Source of the DNA: Rhodovulum adriaticum
Lineage (GTDB): Bacteria; Pseudomonadota; Alphaproteobacteria; Rhodobacterales; Rhodobacteraceae
DNA: 64,000 nucleotides
NCBI RefSeq assembly: GCF_004345735.1
Contig: NZ_SLXL01000003.1
Coordinates: forward strand, 186,001-250,000
Direction of reading: 5' to 3'
Under the pieces are notes generated by a model that saw nothing but the letters and a program-made list of their open reading frames with translations, was not told the origin of the DNA and ran no database searches. Below are positions 40,359-49,105 of this stretch, one piece after another. The position numbers and the translations under genes are program-made. Numbering within the stretch: position 1 is the first letter of the stretch; every line of letters starts with the position of its first letter.

Positions 40359-43300
40359 GAAAATCGATCCTCCGATAGGGTCCGGGTCCGAACGCCTCGG
40401 ACAGTTGCGCCACCTCAATGGCAAACGGGGCTGCGGTGCCGTCCTGGGCCTGCATGGCGGCGGTGTAGGTCCACGACGCGGCATCGGTGCTGGCCTCACG
40501 CAGGATCGCGCCGGTTCCGTCGCGCACCCGCAGGTGATAGGCTTCCCGGCTTTCGCCCAACGGCACCTCGGCCAGCTCCCAGCCATCGCCGCCGCTACGG
40601 GTCCGCCTGGTCCAAGTCAGGCCACGGTCCCCTGCGGGCGTGGTCCGCGCGCGCAGATGGCAGGGCGCGTAGGGCCGCAGACCGATCCCGCTAAAGGCCT
40701 CTACCCGGTGTATGTAGCTGGGATCATCCATCGGCCGGCCACCGGGACCGATCAGGAAATGCCGCGCCATGCCCAGCGCGTCCAGGGACAGTTCGATCTG
40801 CACCGCCGCCCCGTCGAGCAGGACGAAATAGGCCCCCGCAGCGCGGGCCGGCAGGATCTCGGCCTCGGTCCCGGCCTGCCCGCGCAGGCGCATCCGCAGG
40901 TCGTAGGTGCCCGGGGCCATCAACTCGGCCTCGGCGAACTGGATCAATTCCCAGCCTCCGGGCGTGCCGTCACCGATCGCCGCCAGATTCCCTCCGGCAA
41001 AAAGCGCAGTGTCCGAGATCGAAGAAAGCGCCCCAGATGCCACCTGCACCCGCAGCGCAGGGCCCCGGTCCCACCGAGCGGGCGCCGCGGCAAAAAGCGG
41101 CCCCAGCGTCACCCCCGCGACCGCGCCCCGCTCGACCAGCGTGTTCAGGCGATAGCCCGCGTCCTCTGCCGCGCTGTAGAGCGCAACGCTGCCGGGCCAG
41201 GGCGTGGCCGCGATCGCGATATGCGGCGCATGGGGGATCTCGTCGCCGGACAGCAACGGCAGATCCAGAAACAGCGGCTCTACCGGCAGGGGCGGGACAT
41301 GGGCGCCGCGAACCGTCCCCTCGGCGGACAGATCCACCGGGCTGGCCGCATAGACGCCACGCTCGACCCTAACCGCCTCGATGTTCCGTGTGGCGGCCTG
41401 TTCCACGCGGTCCACGCGAAAGCCCCCCTGCGGCAGGCGGATCACATCGCCCGCCCCGACGGCGTGGGCCGATGGTGGCAGCGCAAGGCGCACCCGGTCG
41501 CGTGCGACACGCGCCTCGGCCAACCAGCGAGAAACGATGGCCTGCGCCTCGCCCCGAGCCATGACCAGCGGCATCTCACTCGACGTGACGCTGCCCCCGA
41601 CCTCATCCGGCAAGATGGCTTCGACCGCGCGGGTTTCATAGGCGCCCTCCGCCTCGGCAAAGACCAGACGCACCCGCCCGGCGGTTTCGGCATCGGGACT
41701 GCGGAAATGCTCTGCCTCGCCAGCTTGGCCATCAGTCACCGCCAGCGCGTCGGGTGAAACGATGTGATCCGACCGCCCATCTCGCTTGAAGAATACCAGC
41801 CGGCCATCCCGCTCGGCCGCCTCCAGCCCATGGGCCAGCATCAACGGCTGCAACGCCGCGCGTGCGCTGGCGTTTTCGGCAACCACATAGCCACGCACCA
41901 GCCCCTGCACCCCGTCCAGATCCAACGCCGTCACACCGGCCTTGCGGCAGATCTCGGAAATCACCGCCTCCAGCGGCTGTGCATTGGCCCGACCTGTCAG
42001 CCAATGGCCGCGGGCATAGTTGGCACCGTCCGCCCAGACTGCCGTTGAGGTCGGGAATTCCGGAAAGGGTCGCGCGTCCCAGGTCCAGACATGGGCACGA
42101 GACAGGTCCACCATCGGCCCGCCATACACCTCAGAAACCGGATTGACCTGCGGGTCAGCCCAATAACCCAGTACCGCCCGCAGATATTGCTGCTGGATCA
42201 GGTCATCGCGCGCCCCCGTCGAAAACGGCGGAAAGGCGCTTTCCGACGAGTTCGGATCATGGAACAGGTTCGGCGCATTCGTGCCCTTGTCGACGGCCGG
42301 GCAGCCAAGCTCGGTAAACCAGATGGGTTTGCCCTGCGGCACCCACCCGGTGGGCGAAACGCCCTCCTGCCAAAGCTCGGCCAGATAGAAAGTCGTATAG
42401 GCGCCCTCGACGGTATCGCCATTGCCCACATGGAACGCAGCTGCCGCATCGGCCTCGGCAAGGCGCAGCCGGAACCGCAGGTCGATCACGCCATCCTCCC
42501 CAACGCTGAAGGTCAGGTTCATGACCTGCGCACCGCCGCCTACCTCTGTGGAAACCTGCCCGGTCGCCTGGGACCAGACCACCTGTCCCCAGGCCGTGGC
42601 ATGGGTCCAGCTTACGCAGGCCGACGGGGCACTGCCTGCGCGAAACACGACACGCACACGATAGACCGCCTCTGCCAATGCGGTTTGCAGAACGGTCGCG
42701 CGGCTGGCCGCCCCTAGCCCGCCGGAAACGATATCGGCCGGCGTCAGCCCATCATGCACAGGCGCGTCGGAGGCCCGAATCGTGCAGCCGGATTCGATGG
42801 GCCATAGCGCGGGACGAACCCCCTCGGGGATCAGGCTGGCCTTGCGCCCACCGACGCGGTCGGCATGTTCGTTGCCCCACCATCCGCGGAGGTCCTTGTA
42901 GCGATAGATCCAATGCTCGCCATGGGCTTCGTCCCGGATCGGCGTACGCCGTTGAATGTCGCGGGCATGGTCGCTGGCGTAATACCAGTCATAGCCCTCG
43001 CCCCCCTCTATATTGGCGCGCAGGTAGTCCAGATCGTGGATCGTGCCCCAACCGGCATCCAGATGGCGATCGCCCTCGCGCCAGTCCGAAAGGGGCATGT
43101 AATTGTCGATGCCTATGAAATCGATATTCGGGTCGGACCACAGCGGATCGAGGTGGAAGTACAGATCGCCCGGCGCCTCTGGCGGACGAAAGCCGAAATA
43201 CTCGCTCCAGTCCGCCGCATAGCCGATCTTGCAATCGGGCCCCAGAATCGCGCGCACATCCGCGGCCAGCCTGCGCAACTGCTCGACCACCGGGAAACGG

Positions 43301-44754
43301 CCGCGCGGACCGCGGATCGTGGTCAGCCCGCGCAGTTCCGAACCGATGCAGAACCCGGCGACGCCCCCCGCCGCCTTGCACAGCCACGCATAGTGCAAGA
43401 TGAAGCGGCGATAGCTCCACCCGTCATCGCCGCTATAGGTGACGGTGAGCCCCTTGTCCTTGTCCAGACTGCCCGCGACAGCGAACTCTTCCGGCGCTGC
43501 CGTGCCGAACAGCGCGGCGATTTCGTCCTCTGCGGCAGCGGTTCCATCGGGGGACAGCGAATGCCCCGGCGCATGGCTCAGCGTAATGCGCCCGCGCCAG
43601 GGCAGGTACGGCTGCCCCGGATCGCCGGTATAGGGATCGGTCAGGTCGTTCCCCTCCATCTGGTCCATCAGGATAAAGGGATAGAACAGCGTGTCCTGTC
43701 CGCCTGCACGCAGCGCGGCAATCGCCTGAGCCACGGCGCCGTCCGCCGGCGTCCCCCCGTAGATCGCGCGCCCGTCGCGTTGCGGGATGATCTCGGCGTC
43801 CGCCCGCCTCAGCCCCGATACCCGCCAGGGCAGCGGCTGTCCCTCTCTAAGGGCCTGATCGACCTTGGGCCGCAGCGCCACCTGCGGCGCGCGCAAATCC
43901 GACGCAAACCAGCTGACCACCAGAGAAACCGAACGGACTCCTGGCAGATCCGCGCGCAGCGCCTCCAGCGAGGTCTCCATGTCGGTCCGTCCGCTGGGCG
44001 TGTTCATGTTGGCGGTGGTCGTTTCGCCCAGCAGCTTCTTGAAATGCACCGGCACGGTGGCCAGCGCGTATTCCCCCGTTCCGGGGATCAACGCCACGCC
44101 CTGCACCAGATCGCTCAGGGTCTCAACGGGGCAGTCGGCCTCGCGCATGACCTCGAAACTGAGCTGGGGCACCCGGTTTCCATAGGGCAACAGGTCCATC
44201 TCCTCGATCACCACATAGGCAATACCGCGGTAGGATGGCGCTTGCCCCGCCCCTTCGGTCGCCTCGATCAGCGGGTCGGGCAACTGATCCTCGGTCCCGT
44301 TATAGACCCGCAGGGTCAAATCACCGGGCGCGATTTCCAATCCGTCCGCCCAGATCCGCCCCACCCGGGCGATCTCCCCTTCGCACAGGGCGATGGCCAG
44401 GCTGACAGTGTAGCTGTGCACGCGGATCTTAGGCTTGCCGGGCATGCCCTTGCCACCGCCCCGGCTCTCGACCGTTTCGCGAAACCGAGAGGCCCAGATC
44501 ACCTGGCCCGACATCCGCGACCGCCCCCAAAGCCGCGGAACCGCCGTGCCTTCGCTGGCCCCGGTCAGGCGGAAACGTTCCACCCGGCCGGTCTCGACAG
44601 CGTCCGACCCGCTCCCCAGCAGTTGTTGGTCCACCACCCGGCCGATTGTGGCCCCGACCGCCCGCCCGATCACGGTCGAGGACAAGCCCAGCACCGCGCC
44701 GCCCCAAGCGGCACCCGCAGCGGCGCCGATCGCCGAGAAAACGATTGTTGCCAT
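40351..44754 (-). CDS. GTA g15: large baseplate/tail-tip host-specificity protein
   Basis: A 1467-residue protein, the largest in the cluster. The N-terminus is a glycine-zipper-like helix region (FSAIGAAAGAAWGGAVLGL). A middle part (about 390-740) is the GTA TIM-barrel-like domain (YNPLSDWREGD-like IDNYMPLSDWREGDRHLDAGWG and FTELGCPAVDKGTNAPN), resembling glycoside hydrolases. After it comes a phage-tail-3-type domain and a beta-rich C-terminus (WTRRTRSGGDGWELAEVPLGESREAYHLRV). In RcGTA the protein forms the tail tip and may cut peptidoglycan or contact the recipient. Its start lies 3 bases after the g14 stop. Confidence 0.93.
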   Translation of the reverse strand: MATIVFSAIGAAAGAAWGGAVLGLSSTVIGRAVGATIGRVVDQQLLGSGSDAVETGRVERFRLTGASEGTAVPRLWGRSRMSGQVIWASRFRETVESRGGGKGMPGKPKIRVHSYTVSLAIALCEGEIARVGRIWADGLEIAPGDLTLRVYNGTEDQLPDPLIEATEGAGQAPSYRGIAYVVIEEMDLLPYGNRVPQLSFEVMREADCPVETLSDLVQGVALIPGTGEYALATVPVHFKKLLGETTTANMNTPSGRTDMETSLEALRADLPGVRSVSLVVSWFASDLRAPQVALRPKVDQALREGQPLPWRVSGLRRADAEIIPQRDGRAIYGGTPADGAVAQAIAALRAGGQDTLFYPFILMDQMEGNDLTDPYTGDPGQPYLPWRGRITLSHAPGHSLSPDGTAAAEDEIAALFGTAAPEEFAVAGSLDKDKGLTVTYSGDDGWSYRRFILHYAWLCKAAGGVAGFCIGSELRGLTTIRGPRGRFPVVEQLRRLAADVRAILGPDCKIGYAADWSEYFGFRPPEAPGDLYFHLDPLWSDPNIDFIGIDNYMPLSDWREGDRHLDAGWGTIHDLDYLRANIEGGEGYDWYYASDHARDIQRRTPIRDEAHGEHWIYRYKDLRGWWGNEHADRVGGRKASLIPEGVRPALWPIESGCTIRASDAPVHDGLTPADIVSGGLGAASRATVLQTALAEAVYRVRVVFRAGSAPSACVSWTHATAWGQVVWSQATGQVSTEVGGGAQVMNLTFSVGEDGVIDLRFRLRLAEADAAAAFHVGNGDTVEGAYTTFYLAELWQEGVSPTGWVPQGKPIWFTELGCPAVDKGTNAPNLFHDPNSSESAFPPFSTGARDDLIQQQYLRAVLGYWADPQVNPVSEVYGGPMVDLSRAHVWTWDARPFPEFPTSTAVWADGANYARGHWLTGRANAQPLEAVISEICRKAGVTALDLDGVQGLVRGYVVAENASARAALQPLMLAHGLEAAERDGRLVFFKRDGRSDHIVSPDALAVTDGQAGEAEHFRSPDAETAGRVRLVFAEAEGAYETRAVEAILPDEVGGSVTSSEMPLVMARGEAQAIVSRWLAEARVARDRVRLALPPSAHAVGAGDVIRLPQGGFRVDRVEQAATRNIEAVRVERGVYAASPVDLSAEGTVRGAHVPPLPVEPLFLDLPLLSGDEIPHAPHIAIAATPWPGSVALYSAAEDAGYRLNTLVERGAVAGVTLGPLFAAAPARWDRGPALRVQVASGALSSISDTALFAGGNLAAIGDGTPGGWELIQFAEAELMAPGTYDLRMRLRGQAGTEAEILPARAAGAYFVLLDGAAVQIELSLDALGMARHFLIGPGGRPMDDPSYIHRVEAFSGIGLRPYAPCHLRARTTPAGDRGLTWTRRTRSGGDGWELAEVPLGESREAYHLRVRDGTGAILREASTDAASWTYTAAMQAQDGTAAPFAIEVAQLSEAFGPGPYRRIDFHG

Positions 44755-44757
44755 GGG

Positions 44758-45201
44758 TCAGATCCTTTCGGGAAATTCGAAACGGGCCACGATACGCCGG
44801 GCCCAGGGGCCGGAGAGCGGGCTTTCCACCACGCCGTGGCCGGAATAGGCATGCACGAAACTTGCCGCGCCTCCGACGCGCCCCTGCAGCCCCAGATGCT
44901 TGGCCACCGCATCGGCACGCATCCGAAACAGCAGAACGTCGCCCGGGGCGCGCGCCTCGGGGCTTTTCTCTACCAGAACGCGCCGCGCGGCACGCCATAG
45001 CGCCTCGTCGCCCTGCGGTTCGGACCAGTCAGGGGTATAGGGCGGCACCGTTTCGGGTTCGGCCCCGTAAAGCGCGCGCCAAACCCCGCGCAGCAGGCCC
45101 AGACAGTCCGCCCCAGCACCCAGGGTCGAGGCCTGGTGCACGTAAGGGGTGCCGATCCAGCGCCGCGCTTCGGCCAGTGCCATATCTCCGCGCGCACTCA
45201 C
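44758..45201 (-). CDS. GTA g14: NlpC/P60-type cell-wall peptidase
   Basis: A 147-residue NlpC/P60 cysteine peptidase. The catalytic Cys33 is in GAGADCLGLLRGVW, and the likely catalytic His is in SFVHAYSGHGVVES. It should cut recipient peptidoglycan during DNA delivery. The start is a GTG at 45201 that overlaps the g13 stop; ATG 45183 is an alternative but has its ribosome site too close (2-3 bases). The N-terminal ARRWIGTPYVHQ is the usual family opening. Confidence 0.88.
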   Translation of the reverse strand: MSARGDMALAEARRWIGTPYVHQASTLGAGADCLGLLRGVWRALYGAEPETVPPYTPDWSEPQGDEALWRAARRVLVEKSPEARAPGDVLLFRMRADAVAKHLGLQGRVGGAASFVHAYSGHGVVESPLSGPWARRIVARFEFPERI

Positions 45202-46088
45202 TGAAACAGGCTCCCGCCGTCATGCGTCTGCCCATCGGTGGGGTAGCTCAACAGCCAGTCTTCGCCCGGAATATGCGGAAACCCGCGAAAGTTCAGGAAA
45301 TTGGCGAATTTCAGGCGACAGGTCTCGGCCCGGCGATCACACCCAGCAGTCAGCCGCAGCGCATCGCCCGGGCTGACCGGGGCCCGCAGTTCGGTCCACA
45401 GCTCGATCACCCGCGCGTCATGCTCCAAACGGTCCGCGCGGATCATGCCCAACTGTCCCTTGGCCGGCCCCGACAGAACCTCCAGCCGGCCATGAACGAA
45501 CCATTCCGGCTGATATCCTGGCAACTCGGCAAAGCGGAACACCCGTTGCCCCTCGACCGCGACGGCCACCGCCTCGGTCCGCAGGCCCGGCGCGTCCAGG
45601 TCAACCCGGCAGTCGGCATCGCCCAGAACGGCAGCGCAGCGCTTGTGAAAGATGCGCCCGGTCGGCTGGTTCAGCGCCTCTGCCAGGCCGCGCAGCTCGA
45701 CCTCGAACCGCCCGCCGCGATGGGAAAGTTCCCCCAGCGACCCCGCGAAAAGTACCGCCCGCTGGTCGACATCGGCCCAATTGACCAGCCAGATCCGCAG
45801 CCCGGCCCCGTCATACAGCCCGGCCTGGATATCCTCTTCGGTGATCGCGGCCGAGGAAACAGCACCGACCGCCGCGGAATTGTCCACCGACAGGCCAGTC
45901 GTCTGGCTCAGCGCCTGCGCGCTCATCCCGGTTTCCGCCGCGAAGGTGATGCCCTCAAAGACCAGCCCCCGGTCGTGATCGGTGAACCCCAGCACCACGC
46001 CATCGCAGCGCGTGATCGCCCAGGCCCGCGCCAGCGTGGTCGTGCCCCCGTCCAGATGCGCCTGCAGCGCTGTCCCGACGCCGCTCAT
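45198..46088 (-). CDS. GTA g13: DUF2163 tail-tip protein
   Basis: A 296-residue DUF2163 protein with a beta-rich N-terminal domain (HLDGGTTTLARAWAITRCDGVVLGFTDHDRGLVFEGITFAAETG) and a C-terminal domain carrying four cysteines (KRCAAVLGDADCRVD and AGCDRRAETCRLKFANFLNFRGFPHIPGED), the second of which is the family signature. In RcGTA it is a hub subunit at the tail tip and holds a metal or iron-sulfur site. It overlaps both g12 and g14 by four bases. Confidence 0.92.
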   Translation of the reverse strand: MSGVGTALQAHLDGGTTTLARAWAITRCDGVVLGFTDHDRGLVFEGITFAAETGMSAQALSQTTGLSVDNSAAVGAVSSAAITEEDIQAGLYDGAGLRIWLVNWADVDQRAVLFAGSLGELSHRGGRFEVELRGLAEALNQPTGRIFHKRCAAVLGDADCRVDLDAPGLRTEAVAVAVEGQRVFRFAELPGYQPEWFVHGRLEVLSGPAKGQLGMIRADRLEHDARVIELWTELRAPVSPGDALRLTAGCDRRAETCRLKFANFLNFRGFPHIPGEDWLLSYPTDGQTHDGGSLFQ

Positions 46089-46717
46089 AGCCGCAACTCC
46101 ACGACCGGCACCGAGGGCACGTCACCCGCCCGAAAACTGGCAACCGAGGTCTGTATGCGATCGGTATCGAAACGCACCGGGACGTCGAACTCGAACCCTG
46201 CGGTAACCTCGACACCGATGGCCGGCACCTCGGCAAGGGTGACCAGCCCCGTCGCCGTGTCGACCTCGAAATGCAGCCGTTCGACCAGCGCAGCACCATC
46301 GACCCCGACCCGCACCGTACCCGCAACCGGCTTGGCGATGGGACGGACGTAGCTCTGTCCGCCAGAAGCGTAGGTCTTGACCAACTGGAACACCTTGGTC
46401 TCACCGTCACCCCGCCCGATCACCTGGTCGTCGAAGCGCACGGCGCGCGACGGCGGGCAGGATTTGTAATCCGACCAATCCTTCCAACGGAATCCGTAAA
46501 GCTGGCCGCGCCGCGCCTCGAAAAAGGCGATCAGCTCTTCCACATCGTCAAGCGCGCGCATCGAAACGCCCGCGTCATACCTGCGGCGCGCATGTTCCCA
46601 GGGGGTGTTGCGTTCCTCGAACCCGTTGGCCAAGGCCACGATTTCAGTGCGCCGCTCCGGCCCGCCGACCGAGCCAAAGCTCAGGTTGGCGGGAAAGCGG
46701 ACCTCGTGAAAGCCCAT
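46085..46717 (-). CDS. GTA g12: DUF2460 distal tail protein
   Basis: A 210-residue DUF2460 protein (GFHEVRFPANLSFGSVGGPERRTEIV at the start, FFEARRGQLYGFRWKDWSDYKSC in the middle). This family forms the distal-tail ring that connects the tail tube to the tip hub. GAAAGGGATCGAG lies in front of the ATG. It overlaps g13 by 4 bases. Confidence 0.92.
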   Translation of the reverse strand: MGFHEVRFPANLSFGSVGGPERRTEIVALANGFEERNTPWEHARRRYDAGVSMRALDDVEELIAFFEARRGQLYGFRWKDWSDYKSCPPSRAVRFDDQVIGRGDGETKVFQLVKTYASGGQSYVRPIAKPVAGTVRVGVDGAALVERLHFEVDTATGLVTLAEVPAIGVEVTAGFEFDVPVRFDTDRIQTSVASFRAGDVPSVPVVELRL

Positions 46718-46732
46718 CTCGATCCCTTTCGC

Positions 46733-47398
46733 TTATCGGTTGCGCTGCCCGCGCGACAGCGCCCGGCCCATCTCGGCGGCGATCTGGCTGCGGCTGCGCG
46801 TGAAACTGTCGGCGTCCGGCGTGCTGATATTCATCACAACCTGCACCGGGCGCGTCCCGCCGCCCCCTGCGCTGACCCCCAGCCGCCCGTCGGCACCGCG
46901 GGCCAGCGGCAAGATCGCCTCTGGCCCGGCCTCACCCATCAATCCGGTGCCGCCGCGCATCGGGAAATAGGTCGCCCGCCGCACGACCCCACCATCGGCA
47001 AAGGGCATCACCCGGCCCTGGGTAAAGGCGCTGCCGTGCTCAAAGGGGACGGCGGCATTGACCAGCCCCTCGATCCCGCTGGCGACCAGTCCGCCCAGGT
47101 GGTTCTGCACCGGCCTGACCGCCGCCGAATAGGTCGCGTTCAGGATCGAGTTGGCCAGGCCCGTCAACGCGTCCGACAGTTTCATCCCGTCGAACACCAA
47201 CCCGTCAAAGGCGTTGCGCAGCCCCCGCCCGATCGACCGCGACAGCGTCCCGACCTCGCGATTGGTCAGGGTCAGGCTCTTGCGCATCTGCATCAGTTCC
47301 AGGTCGAACGCCGCCGCCGTCCCGCGCGCGCCCGACAAGGTAGCTTCCAGCGCCTCCACCTGGGCCTCGAACTCCTCGATATCGTCATCCGCCGCCAT
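46733..47398 (-). CDS. GTA g11: tape measure protein
   Basis: A 221-residue protein: an N-terminal coiled coil (DDIEEFEAQVEALEATLSG), a hydrophobic segment around 70-115 and the phage tape-measure C-terminal signature FADGGVVRRATYFPMRGGTGLMGEAGPEAILPLARG. It sets tail length. It is very short for a tape measure, which fits the short tail of GTAs. Its position right after the chaperone pair g10/g10.1 is as in all lambda-like tails. Confidence 0.92.
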   Translation of the reverse strand: MAADDDIEEFEAQVEALEATLSGARGTAAAFDLELMQMRKSLTLTNREVGTLSRSIGRGLRNAFDGLVFDGMKLSDALTGLANSILNATYSAAVRPVQNHLGGLVASGIEGLVNAAVPFEHGSAFTQGRVMPFADGGVVRRATYFPMRGGTGLMGEAGPEAILPLARGADGRLGVSAGGGGTRPVQVVMNISTPDADSFTRSRSQIAAEMGRALSRGQRNR

Positions 47399-47401
47399 GG
47401 C

Positions 47402-47599
47402 CTATCCTTTGGTTTTCGTATCATCGGGAAAGGCGCGGGCCAGTTCTTCCAGCCGCGCGCGGCTCATCGGGGCGGAGCCGCCGCCCGCGCCCAGCATCAG
47501 CATCAACTCCGCCGGGGTCAGCGCCCAGAACTCGGCCGGGCGCAGCCCCAGCCCGCGAATGCCCGCGCGCATCAGGCCGCCCCAGTCAAATGCCGTCAT
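47402..47599 (-). CDS. GTA g10.1: small tail-assembly chaperone
   Basis: A 65-residue protein (MTAFDWGGLMRAGIRGLGLRPAEFWALTPAELMLML...) of the family annotated as phage tail assembly chaperone. The WALTPAEL block is typical. The ATG lies 14 bases inside g10, in the +1 frame relative to it. It sits between the tail chaperone and the tape measure gene, the place of the lambda G/GT product. The frame remains open upstream to 47779, but those residues look like an out-of-frame shadow of g10. Confidence 0.85.
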   Translation of the reverse strand: MTAFDWGGLMRAGIRGLGLRPAEFWALTPAELMLMLGAGGGSAPMSRARLEELARAFPDDTKTKG

Positions 47600-47921
47600 T
47601 CTGCCTGGCCTCCGGCACCGTGAAGGATCGCGCCAGCAGTTGCGCCGCCGCCTGCGCCGCCGCGACCGGGCCGCCGCCGATCTCGGCCCCGGCCAGATCG
47701 GCGGTGCTGCCCTGCCATCCGCCACCGCGCAACCCCGCCAGCACCAGCGCCAGCACATCGCGCGTGGCGAAGCGGCCATCCTCGAACCGGGCGATCAGAT
47801 CGACCAGCGTTTCGGTCCCCAGCGCCGCCTCCAGCTCGGCCAACGCGCCCAGCGTCAGCTTCAGCACATGGCGTCGGCCATCCAGCATCAGCGCCACCTC
47901 ACCTGCATGGGGATTGGCCAT
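47586..47921 (-). CDS. GTA g10: tail protein / chaperone
   Basis: A 111-residue protein of the GTA-family/DUF3356-like group (VALMLDGRRHVLKLTLGALAELEAALG, VLALVLAGLRGGG), which follows the major tail gene. It probably keeps the tape measure soluble during tail assembly. ATG 47921 overlaps the g9 stop (TGATG); a GTG one codon earlier is possible. It overlaps g10.1 by 14 bases. Confidence 0.88.
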   Translation of the reverse strand: MANPHAGEVALMLDGRRHVLKLTLGALAELEAALGTETLVDLIARFEDGRFATRDVLALVLAGLRGGGWQGSTADLAGAEIGGGPVAAAQAAAQLLARSFTVPEARQNDGI

Positions 47922-48334
47922 CACAGCGCGCTAAAGCTGATGGCCCCGGCAGAGGCGAGCGACAGCTCATAGGTCGCCTCACCGTCATGGCTGCCGGAAT
48001 ACTCCAGCGAGGACACCTGGAACGGTCCCTCCACCACGCCGAAATCGGGAATGACCACCTGGAAATCGGGTGTCTCCCCATCGAAGAAGACCTGCCGCGC
48101 ACGTTCGTCGGTGCCCGCGTCACGGAACACCCCGGACCCGGAAATTGCCGCCGTCTTGACCCCGGCCCCGGCTAGCAATTCGCGCCAGCCCCCCTGGCTT
48201 TCCAGGCTGGTCACATCCACCGTTTCCGCGTTGAAGCTGATCCGCGTGGCCCGCAGGCCCGCGATGGTCTCGAACTGCCCGTCGCCGGTCAGGTCCAGCT
48301 TGATCAGTAGATCCTTGCCGCTTTGCACGCTCAT
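47921..48334 (-). CDS. GTA g9: major tail protein
   Basis: A 137-residue tail-tube protein of the GTA TP901-1/MTP group, starting MSVQSGKDLLIKLDLTGDGQFETIAGLRATRISFNAE and containing VTSLESQGGWRELL and a beta-sandwich C-terminal part (FQVSSLEYSGSHDGEATYELSLASAG). It polymerises into the tail tube. ATG 48334 gives the known family start; the frame runs on upstream into the g8 gap. The ribosome site is GGAGTGAACGAC. Confidence 0.92.
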   Translation of the reverse strand: MSVQSGKDLLIKLDLTGDGQFETIAGLRATRISFNAETVDVTSLESQGGWRELLAGAGVKTAAISGSGVFRDAGTDERARQVFFDGETPDFQVVIPDFGVVEGPFQVSSLEYSGSHDGEATYELSLASAGAISFSAL

Positions 48335-48356
48335 GTCGTTCACTCCAGATGGGAAA

Positions 48357-48767
48357 TCAGTCGTCCGAAACCCGCGCGGCAAAGCGCAGGTCTATGCGGC
48401 GCCGGTCCCGGGCGCCGACGCGCCGGGCGCGCGCCCGTTCGAAATCCAGCCGCACCAGATGCCCGCGCGCCAGGTCCAGCGCCGCCCCGGTCAGCGCGTC
48501 GGACACCGCGCCCGCCGCCGCCTTGGCCTGCTCGAACCCCGCCGCGTCGGTCACCACCGACACCGTGAACCGGTGCAGCGCCCCGCGCCCCGTCCCGTCC
48601 GAGGCATCGCGCACCTCCTCGGGGCCGACGCTGACATAGGTCGGGGGCAGCGCGCCGGACGGCAGCGCGTCATAGATCGCCTCGCCCACCAGCGCGCCCA
48701 AGGCCGCATCGCCGACCAGACGTTGATAGATCGCCGCCTGCAGGGCAGCCGCCGCGCCATAGCTCAT
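48357..48767 (-). CDS. GTA g8: tail terminator protein (DUF3168)
   Basis: A 136-residue DUF3168 protein (AALQAAIYQRLVGDAALGALVG...PPTYVSVGPEEVRDASD...HRFTVSVVTDAAGFEQAKAAAGAV). These form the ring that stops tail-tube growth and joins the tail to the head. It overlaps g7 by four bases (ATGA). Confidence 0.92.
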   Translation of the reverse strand: MSYGAAAALQAAIYQRLVGDAALGALVGEAIYDALPSGALPPTYVSVGPEEVRDASDGTGRGALHRFTVSVVTDAAGFEQAKAAAGAVSDALTGAALDLARGHLVRLDFERARARRVGARDRRRIDLRFAARVSDD

Positions 48768-49105
48768 GTGGCGTCCTCCTCTTCGGCGAAACAGGTCAGG
48801 TATCGGCCCTGCGGGTCGGCCTCGGTCACAGCGCGGATCGCGAAAAGCCGCGCACCCTCGCGGAACCGCTGGCCGGGCACCGGGCGCGACGGGGCGCCCA
48901 CGGGCGCGCCGCGCACCACGATCCGGTAGCCAACGCGCGACAGCGACACCCCTTGCCCCGTCCGCGCGCCGCCAGTCCGCGGGCTAACCTCGGCCCACAG
49001 CGTACCGCGCGCGACCCAGGTTTCGGTGAACCCGCCTGCCCCGTCGGCCACACGCTCGGGCGCCTCCAGCACCAGCTTGCGGCTCAGCCTGCGCGCGCCG
49101 CTCAT
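48764..49105 (-). CDS. GTA g7: head closure / head-tail adaptor
   Basis: A 113-residue beta-barrel protein of the SPP1 gp16-like head-closure group (LVLEAPERVADGAGGFTETWVARGTLWAEVSPRTG, VGYRIVVRG). The RxGxxFRxGxRLFAIRAVTEADPQGRYL pattern near the C-terminus is typical. It closes the connector and binds the tail terminator. It overlaps g6 and g8 by four bases each. Confidence 0.92.
   Translation of the reverse strand: MSGARRLSRKLVLEAPERVADGAGGFTETWVARGTLWAEVSPRTGGARTGQGVSLSRVGYRIVVRGAPVGAPSRPVPGQRFREGARLFAIRAVTEADPQGRYLTCFAEEEDAT

Noticed and set aside
42865-45000. A 711-codon plus-strand frame inside the GTA cluster
   Set aside because: It is antisense to g15 and g14, both fully supported by motifs and gene order.
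47599-47779. A longer g10.1 protein starting far upstream
   Set aside because: The extra residues are Arg/Trp/Cys-rich out-of-frame translation of g10, while the ATG at 47599 gives the expected family start.
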